A stretch of DNA of 29,581 nt. It comes from a virus. Position 1 is the stretch's first letter. Every line of letters starts with the position of its first letter. The position numbers and the translations under genes were made by a program. The stretch covers positions 1-29,581 of IMG/VR virus record IMGVR_UViG_3300021368_000448. One strand, written 5' to 3'. The notes below the pieces were generated by a model that saw nothing but the letters and a program-made list of their open reading frames with translations, ran no database searches and had not been told where the DNA came from. Positions 1 through 7,889 of the stretch are shown here, in pieces.

Positions 1-921
1 GACACGGGTTCGTACATTTTTAACGGACTTGTATCAGGTAGTATTTTTGGTGGTGTATCTGGGAATAAGATTACTGCCATTGCTGGGGAGTCTTCTACTG
101 GCAAGACTTTCTTTAGTCTCGCTGTGGTTAAGAATTTTCTGGATAGTAATCCTGACGGTTACTGTCTGTACTTTGACACTGAAGCAGCAGTTAATAAATC
201 TCTTCTTGAGAGTCGTGGTGTAGATCTCAACCGCACTGTAGTTGTAAATGTTGTAACCGTAGAAGAGTTCCGTAGTAAGGCACTCAAGGCAGTGGACATT
301 TATCTGAAAAAAGCAGAAGATGAACGCAAACCCTGTATGTTTGTGTTAGACTCTCTAGGTATGCTTTCTACTGAGAAAGAGATTAACGACGCACTCAACG
401 ACAAGCAAGTTCGGGATATGACTAAATCTCAACTTATCAAAGGTGCGTTCCGTATGCTCACACTCAAGTTGGGTCAAGCAAACATCCCCATGATTGTTAC
501 TAACCACACTTACGATGTCATTGGCGCTTATGTCCCTACAAAAGAAATGGGTGGAGGTAGCGGACTCAAGTATGCTGCTTCTACAATCATCCATCTCAGC
601 AAAAAGAGAGAAAAGGATGGAACAGAAATCGTTGGAAACCTTATCAAGGCAAAGACTGCTAAGTCACGTTTAAGCAAGGAGAACCAAGATGTTACGGTGC
701 GTCTGTATTACGATGAGCGTGGTCTTGATCGATATTACGGTCTTCTTGAACTCGGTGAGTCTGCAGGTTTGTGGAAAAACGTTGCTGGACGCTATGAGAT
801 AAACGGCAAGAAAGTCTATGGTAAGGTAATCCTTAACGACCCCGAAACATATTTTACACCTGAAGTAATGCAGCAACTTGATGCTGCCGCGAGAAAGATT
901 TATTCTTATGGAGAGAATTGA
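1..921 (+). CDS. uvsX: UvsX recombinase (RecA-like), 5' truncated
   Basis: This is the phage RecA/Rad51-type recombinase, which coats single-stranded DNA and drives strand invasion in recombination-dependent replication and repair. The reading frame is open from base 1, so the true start lies upstream of the window. A Walker A loop, GESSTGKT, is at nt 85-108, and a Walker B-like hydrophobic strand ending in LDSLG lies near nt 340-360. A RecA-like stretch, VTNHTYDVIGAY, lies near nt 497-532. The C-terminal part is charged and variable, as usual for UvsX. It overlaps the helicase gene by 14 nt, so the two are probably translationally coupled. UvsX next to gp41 is the usual T4-type arrangement. 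The family call is firm; only the missing N-terminus is unknown. Confidence 0.95.
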   Translation, partial: DTGSYIFNGLVSGSIFGGVSGNKITAIAGESSTGKTFFSLAVVKNFLDSNPDGYCLYFDTEAAVNKSLLESRGVDLNRTVVVNVVTVEEFRSKALKAVDIYLKKAEDERKPCMFVLDSLGMLSTEKEINDALNDKQVRDMTKSQLIKGAFRMLTLKLGQANIPMIVTNHTYDVIGAYVPTKEMGGGSGLKYAASTIIHLSKKREKDGTEIVGNLIKAKTAKSRLSKENQDVTVRLYYDERGLDRYYGLLELGESAGLWKNVAGRYEINGKKVYGKVILNDPETYFTPEVMQQLDAAARKIYSYGEN

Positions 922-2287
922 GACAACTATTCTACGGAACCTTGTTTTCAATGAAGAGTATTCTCGAAAGGTAATCCCTTTCATTCAACCTGAGTATTTT
1001 GATCAGAGAACTGAAAAGATTATCTTTGAGGAAATCACTCAATTCATTGTGAACTATGGTGCTTCTATTACGGTAGAGGCATTAGCAATTGAGATGGAGA
1101 ATCGCACAGATCTCTCCGAAACAGAAGTCAAAGAGTCCCGTGAAATCACTGCGGGTCTTACTGACGATCCAGTTGATGATCAGTGGTTGTTGGATACTAC
1201 TGAGAAGTGGTGCCGTGACCGTGCGATTTATCTGGCACTAATGGAATCTATCGGTATTGCTGATGGTGATAGTAAAGACAAAGGAAGGGATGCTATTCCT
1301 AGCATTCTTTCAGATGCATTGGCGGTCTCTTTTGACAACCACATTGGACACGATTACTTACAAGACTACGAGGAGCGTTATGAGTCTTACCATAAAAAGG
1401 AAGATCGGATTCCCTTTGACCTTGAATATCTCAACAAGATTACAAAAGGTGGGCTACCAAACAAGACTCTTAACATCGCTCTTGCTGGTACAGGCGTCGG
1501 CAAGTCTTTGTTCATGTGCCACCACGCTGCTTCCGTACTCCTTTCAGGACGTAATGTATTGTACATCACGCTTGAAATGGCTGAGGAAAAAATTGCAGAG
1601 CGCATTGATGCAAACCTTCTGAATGTTCCTATCCAGGATCTAACTGAACTTCCTAAGTCAACGTTTGAAAACAAGGTTACTAACCTTAGCAAGAAAACTC
1701 AAGGTACTCTTATAATTAAAGAGTATCCAACAGCAAGTGCTCATAGTGGACACTTTAAGGCACTTCTTAATGAGCTTGCACTTAAGAAATCATTTAGACC
1801 TGATATTATTTTCATTGATTACCTTAATATATGCGCTTCCTCCCGCTATAAGCAAGGTGGTTCTATCAATTCATATTCTTATATTAAGTCTATTGCGGAG
1901 GAGCTTAGAGGGATGGCTGTCGAAGCCCAGGTCCCTATCGTATCTGCCACCCAGACCACTCGTAGCGGTTATGGTAGCAGCGACGTTGATCTCACTGACA
2001 CTTCTGAGTCCTTTGGTCTCCCTGCTACTGCTGATCTTATGTTTGCCCTTATTGGCACTGAAGAGCTTGAACAGCTTGGACAGATTATGGTGAAGCAGTT
2101 GAAAAACCGATACAATGATCTTAATGTTCATAAGAGATTTGTGGTAGGAATTGACCGTGCAAAGATGCGTCTGTATGATTGTGAGCAGTCTGCTCAGACG
2201 GACATCCTTGACAGCGGACAGGAAGAGGAGTATAATAATGATGAAGAAAGAAAACCTAAGAAGTCATTCGATGGATTCAAATTCTGA
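908..2287 (+). CDS. gp41: Replicative DNA helicase, T4 gp41/DnaB type
   Basis: This is the hexameric 5'-3' helicase that unwinds the replication fork and works with the gp61 primase encoded further down. The 459-aa length fits the family (T4 gp41 is about 475 aa). The N-terminal half is a helical DnaB-like domain. The RecA-fold core carries Walker A GTGVGKS at residues 194-200, and Walker B (PDIIFID) ends at D304. ATG 908 was chosen over an upstream ATG at 878 because MERIETTIL matches the normal N-terminus and leaves only a 14-nt overlap with uvsX. The stop is followed one base later by the mazG start. No disrupted motif was seen. Confidence 0.95.
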   Translation: MERIETTILRNLVFNEEYSRKVIPFIQPEYFDQRTEKIIFEEITQFIVNYGASITVEALAIEMENRTDLSETEVKESREITAGLTDDPVDDQWLLDTTEKWCRDRAIYLALMESIGIADGDSKDKGRDAIPSILSDALAVSFDNHIGHDYLQDYEERYESYHKKEDRIPFDLEYLNKITKGGLPNKTLNIALAGTGVGKSLFMCHHAASVLLSGRNVLYITLEMAEEKIAERIDANLLNVPIQDLTELPKSTFENKVTNLSKKTQGTLIIKEYPTASAHSGHFKALLNELALKKSFRPDIIFIDYLNICASSRYKQGGSINSYSYIKSIAEELRGMAVEAQVPIVSATQTTRSGYGSSDVDLTDTSESFGLPATADLMFALIGTEELEQLGQIMVKQLKNRYNDLNVHKRFVVGIDRAKMRLYDCEQSAQTDILDSGQEEEYNNDEERKPKKSFDGFKF

Positions 2288-2288
2288 G

Positions 2289-2786
2289 ATGATGTTGAAA
2301 GTCCAAGCAAACTCTCCTTATAATGATGGGTGGACTCAACAATTTTACCGTGAACAACTAGAAAAAAACAAAACTATGAGTAAGCAAGTCGATTTTGATA
2401 AGTACCAAAAGTTTGTAGATGCCGTCACCTCTGACGAATCTACTGACTTCGTTGCCCTTGCTGACCGTCTGGTTGAACTGGATGAGAAAGGTGCTAACAT
2501 TGAGCGTCTTCTGACTGCTGGTGTCGGTATCAATGCTGAGGGTGGTGAGTTTCTTGAGATTATCAAGAAGATTATTTTCCAAGGCAAACCTTGGGATGAA
2601 GCAAACAAGGAGCACCTGTTCATTGAACTTGGTGACCTGATGTGGTATGTTGCTCAAGCATGTATGGCACTGGGATATTCCTTGGATGAAGTTGTTGCCC
2701 GTAACGTAAAGAAACTTGAAAAGCGTTATCCAGGTGGACAATTTGATGTATACTATTCTGAAAACCGTGAGGTAGGTGACCTATGA
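2289..2786 (+). CDS. mazG: MazG-type nucleotide pyrophosphohydrolase
   Basis: This all-alpha NTP pyrophosphatase hydrolyses nucleoside triphosphates to monophosphates. Phage MazG proteins are thought to shape the nucleotide or alarmone pool of the infected cyanobacterium. The Mg-binding signature ExxE...ExxD is complete: E84-G-G-E87 and, 25 residues later, E113-L-G-D116. The chosen start (MMLKVQANSPYND, 165 aa) lies directly after the gp41 stop. An internal ATG at 2376 would remove about 29 residues and still keep the fold, so the start is less certain than the family. The stop overlaps the next ATG (ATGA). The segment GYSLDEVVARNVKKLEKRYP is typical of the family's C-terminal helix. Confidence 0.88.
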   Translation: MMLKVQANSPYNDGWTQQFYREQLEKNKTMSKQVDFDKYQKFVDAVTSDESTDFVALADRLVELDEKGANIERLLTAGVGINAEGGEFLEIIKKIIFQGKPWDEANKEHLFIELGDLMWYVAQACMALGYSLDEVVARNVKKLEKRYPGGQFDVYYSENREVGDL

Positions 2787-2944
2787 TTGAGATTAAACTG
2801 GAAGTGAAACAGGCAGCAGCAGTCCGTGATGCTTTGTTTCGTCAAACAGCACAAGACAGTTATGAGTTTCCCTCTCAACGAACTGTAGATATTAGAGCAG
2901 CGATTATGTCTCTTGATACTGAATTGGAGAAACACACTCTGTAG
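2783..2944 (+). CDS. Small hypothetical protein, 53 aa
   Basis: This 53-codon ORF starts in an ATGA overlap with the mazG stop and ends 22 nt before the next gene. The product begins MIEIKLEVKQAAAVRDALFR and continues as a probably helical, mildly charged peptide with no Cys, no membrane segment and no motif I recognise. Coupling to mazG and codon use like its neighbours support it as real. It probably ends an early/middle operon, because a late-type promoter sequence lies immediately after its stop. Function unknown. Confidence 0.65.
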   Translation: MIEIKLEVKQAAAVRDALFRQTAQDSYEFPSQRTVDIRAAIMSLDTELEKHTL

Positions 2945-2945
2945 T

Positions 2946-2953
2946 CATAAATA
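2946..2953 (+). promoter_or_regulatory. T4-type late promoter (CATAAATA)
   Basis: CATAAATA matches seven of eight bases of the T4 late consensus TATAAATA. It sits just after the 53-aa gene and 13 nt before the next start codon, with an AAAGGA ribosome site between. It would start the run of late, structural-type genes from 2967. Confidence 0.55.
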
Positions 2954-2966
2954 ATCCAAAAGGATA

Positions 2967-3899
2967 ATGGCAGGACTGTCACCTACGGAACTAAAAAAGA
3001 GAAATAACTTTTCTCTTTTTAAACAAAGGATTACAAACAGGCAAGAATTTACTCTTGCAGAGGGTAAAGGTCAAAAAGTAAAAATAGATCATCGCGTTGC
3101 TGCCACAATTAGTTCCATAGATGATTTGGTTAATCAGTATAGTGTTGGTAAGAGTATCATTCTACCAACAGCAATGGGAACTCAGGTTAGACTGACCCAG
3201 TTATATAAGGATGCAGCATTCGTTGGTAGAACACAGAGTACTACCGCTGCTGAAGATTATCAAGTTAAAGTCATCAGAGAAAGTCTTGCTAAAATAAAAG
3301 ATAAACTAGGTAGTGACTACGTTGATTTGCAAGTAGGTAGAAAGTATTATAAAGTAGTTAATGTAGAGAGCACTCCAGGAACACCCAAATCAGATTTCCA
3401 TTTTAGAGATATTAATGGAAATATGGTTGGGTTTGTTTCACATAAAGATGGCAATTCACCTTCTGCTATTCAGCAGTGGGGTGGTATTAGTGAAAGGGGT
3501 GAACCCATACTAGCAGCACATCCAGAGACTAAAGCATTTGTTGAAACATTGAGAGCAATGTATCCAGGTGGTATTCCTCCAGCAACAACAGTTGCTAGAA
3601 AAATACAGGATAGAAATTTAAGAATGAAAGCAGTATATGGAAATCAATATACTGCAAATGCTAAACCTAGTACACAGAATGTAGACATACTACTTCAAGG
3701 TAATGTTTCTATCCAACAAATTGGAAATAGATATAAATTAACAGCACCAATAAATCATGATAATGGTGAAGATATTGTTGGTCAAAATGAACCTGTGTTC
3801 ATGGCGATATACAAAGGAGATAGAAGCAATTATGGTATAAAAGGTGCTAGATTAGTAATAAGTGCAAAGGGTGGTAGATCTATTAAACAGTATGTCTGA
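2967..3899 (+). CDS. Conserved cyanophage protein, possible PD-(D/E)XK-like nuclease fold
   Basis: This 310-aa protein begins MAGLSPTELKKRNNF behind AAAGGATA. The most telling stretch is residues 139-172: TPKSDF, then a Gly-containing turn, then GFVSHKDG, then QQWGG. A buried acidic residue (D143) followed by a beta strand ending in a Lys (K160) resembles the core of restriction-endonuclease-like folds, where D...(D/E)xK chelates the metal. I have the impression that related SHKDG...QWGG proteins occur in other large phages, but I could not check this. A final GARLVISAKGG strand is also phosphate-binding-like. The protein overlaps the next gene by 8 nt. The nuclease idea is inference; structural or DNA-processing roles remain possible. 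Confidence 0.6.
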   Translation: MAGLSPTELKKRNNFSLFKQRITNRQEFTLAEGKGQKVKIDHRVAATISSIDDLVNQYSVGKSIILPTAMGTQVRLTQLYKDAAFVGRTQSTTAAEDYQVKVIRESLAKIKDKLGSDYVDLQVGRKYYKVVNVESTPGTPKSDFHFRDINGNMVGFVSHKDGNSPSAIQQWGGISERGEPILAAHPETKAFVETLRAMYPGGIPPATTVARKIQDRNLRMKAVYGNQYTANAKPSTQNVDILLQGNVSIQQIGNRYKLTAPINHDNGEDIVGQNEPVFMAIYKGDRSNYGIKGARLVISAKGGRSIKQYV

Positions 3900-4095
3900 T
3901 TATATTCGTCAACTAATTGTAGAATATGAGGGAGTAGATTATAAGGACTTCGTTGCTTATGTCTACATGTCTTTAACTAAAAAGTCCCTCAAGTGTAAGG
4001 GTAAAAGCAAAGATAAATATATAAAGATACGAAACGACGTTCTTCGGTATATTGATTTAAACAAGAACGTTATTAGTTTAGAACTCAAGAAATAA
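3892..4095 (+). CDS. Small hypothetical protein, 67 aa
   Basis: The product starts MSDYIRQLIVEYEGVDYKDF at an ATG inside the last codons of the previous gene (8-nt overlap). An upstream in-frame ATG at 3862 would deepen the overlap and is less likely. The N-terminal half is aromatic and acidic; the middle is Lys-rich (KSLKCKGKSKDKY); the end is probably helical. No catalytic motif or membrane segment is visible. Its stop shares one base with the next start (TAATG), so it is probably co-translated with the putative virion proteins downstream. Function unknown. Confidence 0.7.
   Translation: MSDYIRQLIVEYEGVDYKDFVAYVYMSLTKKSLKCKGKSKDKYIKIRNDVLRYIDLNKNVISLELKK
4012..4019 (+). promoter_or_regulatory. 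Possible internal late promoter (GATAAATA)
   Basis: GATAAATA differs from the T4 late consensus at one base. It lies inside the 3' half of the 67-aa gene, 75 nt before the ATG at 4095. It could add late expression of the following genes. The motif is short and AT-rich, so chance is a real alternative. Confidence 0.3.
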
Positions 4096-4676
4096 TGAAA
4101 ACCTTTTCTGCTTTGAAGAACAACGCCGAGTTCCAGGCGGCACGCCTTGGACTGGTAAGAGGCGATGAAAAGAACAGAGGAAGTTGGTATGATAGAAAGA
4201 CTGGAGAGTTTGCTGCTAAGACTGTTGGTAATGGTCTAGAGTTTTATAATAAAGGTCAGCGTATTGGTAAGAAGGATAGACCACAGACTGATAAAGAGAA
4301 GAGAATATCCAAACCAACATATGCTCCTATCAACTCTTCTTTTGATTATGGAACTTCCGAGTATGAGCATGAATTAAGAGAGAAGTACATCAACGAAGAG
4401 ATTTTTGCCGTTGGTGATATGATTAAATGTATGGAGAGTAATAGGGAAGGAGAAATTATGCGCCGTGGTGCGAACTATCTTATCTGTGTAACTGACGATG
4501 ATGAGATGTTCAAACCTTGGATTAAGAATGTTTTTGAGCAGGTTGTGAACTATCCAGGACCATCTGGTGTTCCTGCTAACCAGAGAGAAGTTGGAACTGA
4601 TGCTCTCTTTAAGTATGCTGCACGTCTTACAGGATACAATTTCATAAATAAATATAGGAAAAAAGTAAGCAAGTAA
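4095..4676 (+). CDS. Conserved cyanophage protein, putative virion/scaffold component
   Basis: This 193-aa protein begins MKTFSALKNNAEFQAARLG. It has a basic N-terminal half (RKTGEF, KKDRPQTDKEKR) and a compact segment at about residues 110-145, AVGDMIKCMESNREGEIMRR followed by GANYLICV. That segment reads like a small SH3/KOW-type beta barrel, a domain I associate with cyanophage structural proteins. A C-terminal amphipathic tail follows (ALFKYAARLTGYNFINKYRK). Position in a run of Lys-rich proteins with late-type promoters suggests a capsid or scaffold role. It has no enzyme signature. Role is inferred from context. Confidence 0.6.
   Translation: MKTFSALKNNAEFQAARLGLVRGDEKNRGSWYDRKTGEFAAKTVGNGLEFYNKGQRIGKKDRPQTDKEKRISKPTYAPINSSFDYGTSEYEHELREKYINEEIFAVGDMIKCMESNREGEIMRRGANYLICVTDDDEMFKPWIKNVFEQVVNYPGPSGVPANQREVGTDALFKYAARLTGYNFINKYRKKVSK
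4643..4650 (+). promoter_or_regulatory. T4-type late promoter (CATAAATA)
   Basis: CATAAATA lies in the last codons of the previous gene, 35 nt before the ATG at 4686. The distance is right for a short leader. It fits late expression of the large Lys/Glu-rich protein. Confidence 0.45.
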
Positions 4677-4685
4677 AATCTTCCA

Positions 4686-6086
4686 ATGAATATCAATATT
4701 TCTGAAGAGCTTCCAGCAAGAAAGCCAACCAGCATTGGTTTAAATTCTACTGCCAAACCTGCTGCAGGTGGCGATTCCAAGAAACCTGAAGCAAAGAAAG
4801 CAGATTCTAAGAAGTCTGGTGGTAGCGGAACTACTGCTGAGAACGCTGCTAAGAAAGTTCGTCAGGCAGTATATGATATTCGCTATCGTGCCAGAAGGGA
4901 AGATATTGATCTGAAGAAGGCATATTCTCAGTATATGTCTAACACCTCCATGAGTCCTGCAGAGCAATCCCAAGTTCGCAGCAAACTCTTCGGTAAAGAA
5001 TCTGGCGGTGGTGTTAAGGAGCAACACGATCTCAAGAGCATTGGTTGGGCAGAAAAGAACTTTGCTAATGCATATCATAAAGTCTTCTTTGAAGGTATCA
5101 AGAAAGAAGAAGAACCAATTGAATTGGTTTATGAGCAAGAGATGGCTGGAGACAAGGAGAGAAAGTATAAGGTAAGAGTTTTTGATCCTAAGAATGAAAA
5201 GTCATACGTCAGAATGGCAACCCGTTCTAAGATTTCTGCACTGAGAGCAAAGGGTCTCAAGGTTGAGATGACTGAGCACGGTGAGACTTATGAAGGTAAG
5301 AGAGCAGAAGAGAAGGCAAAGGCTGCCGCTGCTGTTAAGAAACCAGCAGTAAAGAAAGAAAGATTAGAAGATAAAAAGACTGTAAAGGAAGGGAAAAAAC
5401 TTGATCCTGTAGGTAAAGAGGACGAGGACATTGATAATGACGGTGATGTTGATAAGTCTGATAAGTATCTGAAGAATCGCCGTGATGCAGTTGGTAAGGC
5501 AATCGCCAAAGCAAAGAAAGGTAAGGGATCTGTAAAAGAGGACTTCCTTGCTGATGGTGCTACCGGAACTACCAGCACTGAAGGTCAGAATGCTAGAGAG
5601 ATCGACATTCTTCCAGAGAAAGTTGCTAAGAAACTAAGTCAAGTAACTGTTATGCCTCAAGATGGTACTGATCCTCAAGCAGGTAAGGCACCTCTGAACA
5701 TGAGTCAGGAGATAGAAGGCGAAGAACTGACTGAGGAAGAGAAGGATTATCGCCAAAGATATGCTTTCATGAATGTTGTTAGAAACACCATCAGAGCAAA
5801 GTATCCTATCAAGCGTCCTATCGTAATGCCTGACGCTACCGATGAAGCAGAAAAGGATCTTGCTAAGGTAGTAAATCAAGATCTTCCTGATAAGGATAAG
5901 AAGGAAGAGTCTCCTTGCGAAGAGACACAACTGTCTTTAGCAGATACATTTAATAAGATTGCTCTTGGTGAAGCTGGTATGCACCGTGAAGCTGATACTG
6001 GTAAGGTTGTCGATAAGGCTGTACCAGGCAAAACATATTATCCAAATCAACCAAAGCAAAAGTTCGGTCAATCGAAAAAAGTCTAA
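4686..6086 (+). CDS. Lys/Glu-rich putative virion or scaffold protein with EF-hand/dockerin-like loop
   Basis: This 466-aa protein is very rich in Lys, Glu and Ala, with long low-complexity stretches at about residues 20-50 and 205-245. Residues 248-259 read [12 protein letters not shown], with Asp at loop positions 1, 3, 5, 7, 9 and 12 exactly as in a calcium-binding EF-hand or dockerin half-repeat. A helix with [19 protein letters not shown] follows. A second ordered region, [20 protein letters not shown], lies near residues 355-375. I recall similar loops in other cyanophage structural proteins. It follows a late promoter motif and its C-terminus is Gln/Lys-rich. Scaffold or internal-head protein is my best guess, without proof. 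Confidence 0.65.
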   Translation: MNINISEELPARKPTSIGLNSTAKPAAGGDSKKPEAKKADSKKSGGSGTTAENAAKKVRQAVYDIRYRARREDIDLKKAYSQYMSNTSMSPAEQSQVRSKLFGKESGGGVKEQHDLKSIGWAEKNFANAYHKVFFEGIKKEEEPIELVYEQEMAGDKERKYKVRVFDPKNEKSYVRMATRSKISALRAKGLKVEMTEHGETYEGKRAEEKAKAAAAVKKPAVKKERLEDKKTVKEGKKLDPVGKEDEDIDNDGDVDKSDKYLKNRRDAVGKAIAKAKKGKGSVKEDFLADGATGTTSTEGQNAREIDILPEKVAKKLSQVTVMPQDGTDPQAGKAPLNMSQEIEGEELTEEEKDYRQRYAFMNVVRNTIRAKYPIKRPIVMPDATDEAEKDLAKVVNQDLPDKDKKEESPCEETQLSLADTFNKIALGEAGMHREADTGKVVDKAVPGKTYYPNQPKQKFGQSKKV

Positions 6087-6121
6087 AGTCGTCTATATAG
6101 ATTAGAGTATGATTTAGAACC

Positions 6122-6325
6122 ATGTTGGCATTCCTCCTTCCATTAGCATCAAAAATTATTAAAGATGCAATCAATAAAATTCCAGAAAACGAAGAACTCG
6201 GTGAAAAGATGGTTGAGATCTGTCTTGTTATCTTGGGTAAGGCGGTTAAGTTGACCAAGACGGAGATGGATGATCAATTGCTGGAAGTTGTCACTAAGGC
6301 AATCAAAGCAAGAGATGCTGAATAA
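6122..6325 (+). CDS. Small conserved cyanophage protein with hydrophobic N-terminus, 67 aa
   Basis: The product begins MLAFLLPLASKIIKDAINKI, a short hydrophobic then amphipathic helix, and continues with two probable helices (GEKMVEICLVILGKAVKLTK and LLEVVTKAIKARD). It lacks a strong membrane span, so membrane-surface association or a small helical bundle are both possible. The gene stands alone between two putative structural genes, with 35 nt upstream and a perfect late promoter directly after its stop. I recognise the pattern as common in marine T4-like phages but know no function. Confidence 0.7.
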   Translation: MLAFLLPLASKIIKDAINKIPENEELGEKMVEICLVILGKAVKLTKTEMDDQLLEVVTKAIKARDAE

Positions 6326-6333
6326 TATAAATA
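6326..6333 (+). promoter_or_regulatory. T4-type late promoter (perfect TATAAATA)
   Basis: TATAAATA is a perfect match to the T4 gp55-dependent late promoter. It begins the base after the TAA stop of the 67-aa gene and is 30 nt before the ATG of the next structural-type gene, leaving room for a leader with an AGGTAA ribosome site. Confidence 0.75.
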
Positions 6334-6363
6334 TCAATATAGAAAAACAGCAGGTAAAGAAAC

Positions 6364-6858
6364 ATGTCTCTGTGGGGCAATAAAGATTCCGTCTATAGTG
6401 ATGGAACCGTCGCAATTAGCGGCAAAACCGTAACTGGAACTGGCACTACGTTTAATACTGCTGGTTTGATTAACGAAGGTGATGTAATCACTGTCGGTGC
6501 TGGTCAAACCCAAGGCGAAGCAGTTATTGCTAGCGTAACTAACGCAACTGTCCTTGTTCTTAAAGATGCTTCTCATCTGGATACTGGACTCATCTCTGGT
6601 GCTACTTACAGCATTAGTCAGAAGCCAGTCTATACTCTTAAGGATACTGAATACGCATCTACCGAAATTTTCGGTGTTGATGCTACTGAGGTTGGACTTG
6701 CTAGAACTACTTCTTTCGCAGTACCACACGCTGGTTGGGTTGGCGTTCAGTCATATATTGATGCCCACGGCAGACTTAGAGTTAAGTCTGAAGTTCTGGT
6801 TGCTGGTAGCACCATCACTGGTGATGCAGATGACGATGATAAGTTCCGCGATAGCTGA
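6364..6858 (+). CDS. Putative virion structural protein (cyanophage HAGWV family)
   Basis: This 164-aa protein begins MSLWGNKDSVYSDGTVAISG and is beta-rich, with many Gly, Thr and Val. The N-terminal region (GKTVTGTGTTFNTAGLINEG) looks like repeated beta-hairpins. The C-terminal part contains VPHAGWVGVQSYIDAHGRLR followed by KSEVLVAGS, a signature I associate with small virion proteins of T4-like cyanophages. It has no signal peptide or catalytic motif. It sits behind a perfect late promoter and ends in an acidic tail (DADDDDKF). A capsid decoration or tail-associated role would fit. Confidence 0.72.
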   Translation: MSLWGNKDSVYSDGTVAISGKTVTGTGTTFNTAGLINEGDVITVGAGQTQGEAVIASVTNATVLVLKDASHLDTGLISGATYSISQKPVYTLKDTEYASTEIFGVDATEVGLARTTSFAVPHAGWVGVQSYIDAHGRLRVKSEVLVAGSTITGDADDDDKFRDS

Positions 6859-6874
6859 TAATATGGGTTAATAT

Positions 6875-7246
6875 ATGAGATTCGATGAATTGAATGAGAG
6901 TAACTATTTGCTCTTTGCTATAAAATTTTATGACAATCCACAGTCAGTTACAAAGGATGACTTTGAGTCAGACCTTAAGCGTATCAGATATGTTAAACGT
7001 TTGTTGAAGAGATATAAGAATAACGGTGAACTCAAAGTTCACCTTATTCTCAATCACCTTATTATATTGTTCAACGTTTTTAATGACGCGGCAGTTCCCT
7101 TATTGTTTTATAATTTGGATGAGGAACTTTGGCCATCTATTAAAAGTTTTCTAATATTCTTAAATAGATTTCCTGAATATCCAAGAACGTCATTGAGTGA
7201 TATAGAACCAGACTACAATTGTTTAGTAGAGTTAAAGAACCTATGA
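6875..7246 (+). CDS. Conserved T4-like cyanophage protein of unknown function, 123 aa
   Basis: The product begins MRFDELNESNYLLFAIKFYD and is helical, with a basic segment (LKRIRYVKRLLKRYKNNGEL) followed by a hydrophobic core (HLILNHLIILFNVFNDAAVP). I recognise this as a protein widely shared by marine T4-like phages, though its role is unknown to me. The hydrophobic stretch contains His and Asn and is probably a buried helix rather than a membrane span. Its stop overlaps the next start (ATGA), forming a translationally coupled chain of three genes to 7877. It lies between structural genes and the primase, which does not settle a function. Confidence 0.75.
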   Translation: MRFDELNESNYLLFAIKFYDNPQSVTKDDFESDLKRIRYVKRLLKRYKNNGELKVHLILNHLIILFNVFNDAAVPLLFYNLDEELWPSIKSFLIFLNRFPEYPRTSLSDIEPDYNCLVELKNL

Positions 7247-7470
7247 ATATCGATAGGATTATCAAACATATCCGCGATTCTAAGTTGTCAGAAGAAATGA
7301 TGACTACTGGTTCTGTTGCCGGAAAACCAGGATTCAGTGGTTCTGCTGATGCTGCAGGTCCTGTAGCAGGTTATGATAAACCATTAGGTAAGAAGAAAAA
7401 GAAACCAACCATCCTTGCCAGAGGGAAGTTTCCGGGTTTGAGAAAGCGTTGGAGAACTGGTGAAGTCTGA
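7243..7470 (+). CDS. Small conserved cyanophage protein with Gly-rich motif, 75 aa
   Basis: The start at ATG 7243 overlaps the previous stop (ATGA). The product has a helical N-terminus (MNIDRIIKHIRDSKLSEE), then a Gly/Ala/Ser motif (MMTTGSVAGKPGFSGSADAA, GPVAGYD), and a strongly basic tail with KKKKK and RKRW. I remember this MTTGS...GPVAGYD type of motif from cyanophage virion proteins. The tail could bind DNA or an acidic partner. It ends in a TGATG overlap with the coiled-coil gene. Role unknown; minor structural component is an inference. Confidence 0.65.
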   Translation: MNIDRIIKHIRDSKLSEEMMTTGSVAGKPGFSGSADAAGPVAGYDKPLGKKKKKPTILARGKFPGLRKRWRTGEV

Positions 7471-7877
7471 TGTTTGATTCTAAGGTTGCAGCTTTAGAAA
7501 CGAAGCTGGATATATATGAAGAGTTGTCACGCGAAATGCTGACCAAGTTAGAGACTGCGGTAGATAAGATATCTGAAGGTAATACAAGAATTGCTGAAAT
7601 CCTTGCGAAGCATGATGAAAGGATTGAGCAAAGTATAAAGAGCGATGAACTTATCATCAAAATGATTGACGAGTTGAAAGATAATAGTGAAAAGAATAAT
7701 CAAATCATTCACGGTAGAATTGATAAGGTACAGGAAGAATTAAAAAGTTTATCTAAGTTTAGATGGCAGGTTGGTGGTGTTCTTATCGTAGCAGCACTCA
7801 TCATTGGTGCTGGTAGTAGAGTGGCACCTATCTTCTTGACGCCAGAACCACAACAGGGTATAATAAGGGGACAGTAA
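7470..7877 (+). CDS. Coiled-coil protein with C-terminal membrane anchor (XhlA-like layout)
   Basis: This 135-aa protein has a long coiled coil over about residues 1-92 (LETKLDIYEELSREMLTKLE and later KSDELIIKMIDELKDNSEKN). A single membrane segment follows at about residues 98-116 (WQVGGVLIVAALIIGAGS), then a short tail with Pro. The layout resembles phage XhlA-type cell-surface/holin-associated proteins. A second protein with the same plan is encoded at 18002-18376 in this window. It starts in a TGATG overlap and its stop lies inside a hairpin just before the primase gene. Topology is clear; a lysis or membrane-tethering role is inference. Confidence 0.68.
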   Translation: MFDSKVAALETKLDIYEELSREMLTKLETAVDKISEGNTRIAEILAKHDERIEQSIKSDELIIKMIDELKDNSEKNNQIIHGRIDKVQEELKSLSKFRWQVGGVLIVAALIIGAGSRVAPIFLTPEPQQGIIRGQ

Positions 7878-7885
7878 AGTCCCTT
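7866..7885 (+). repeat. Hairpin just upstream of the primase start
   Basis: AGGGGAC pairs with GTCCCTT around a 6-nt loop (AGTAAA), giving seven pairs with one G-U. There is no T-run, so this is not a terminator. It contains the stop codon of the coiled-coil gene, ends four bases before the primase ATG, and buries the purine-rich AGGGGA. Confidence 0.5.
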
Positions 7886-7889
7886 CAGA

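Noticed and set aside
878-907. Upstream ATG for the gp41 helicase at 878
   Set aside because: It would add residues not seen in the family and enlarge the overlap with uvsX from 14 to 44 nt.
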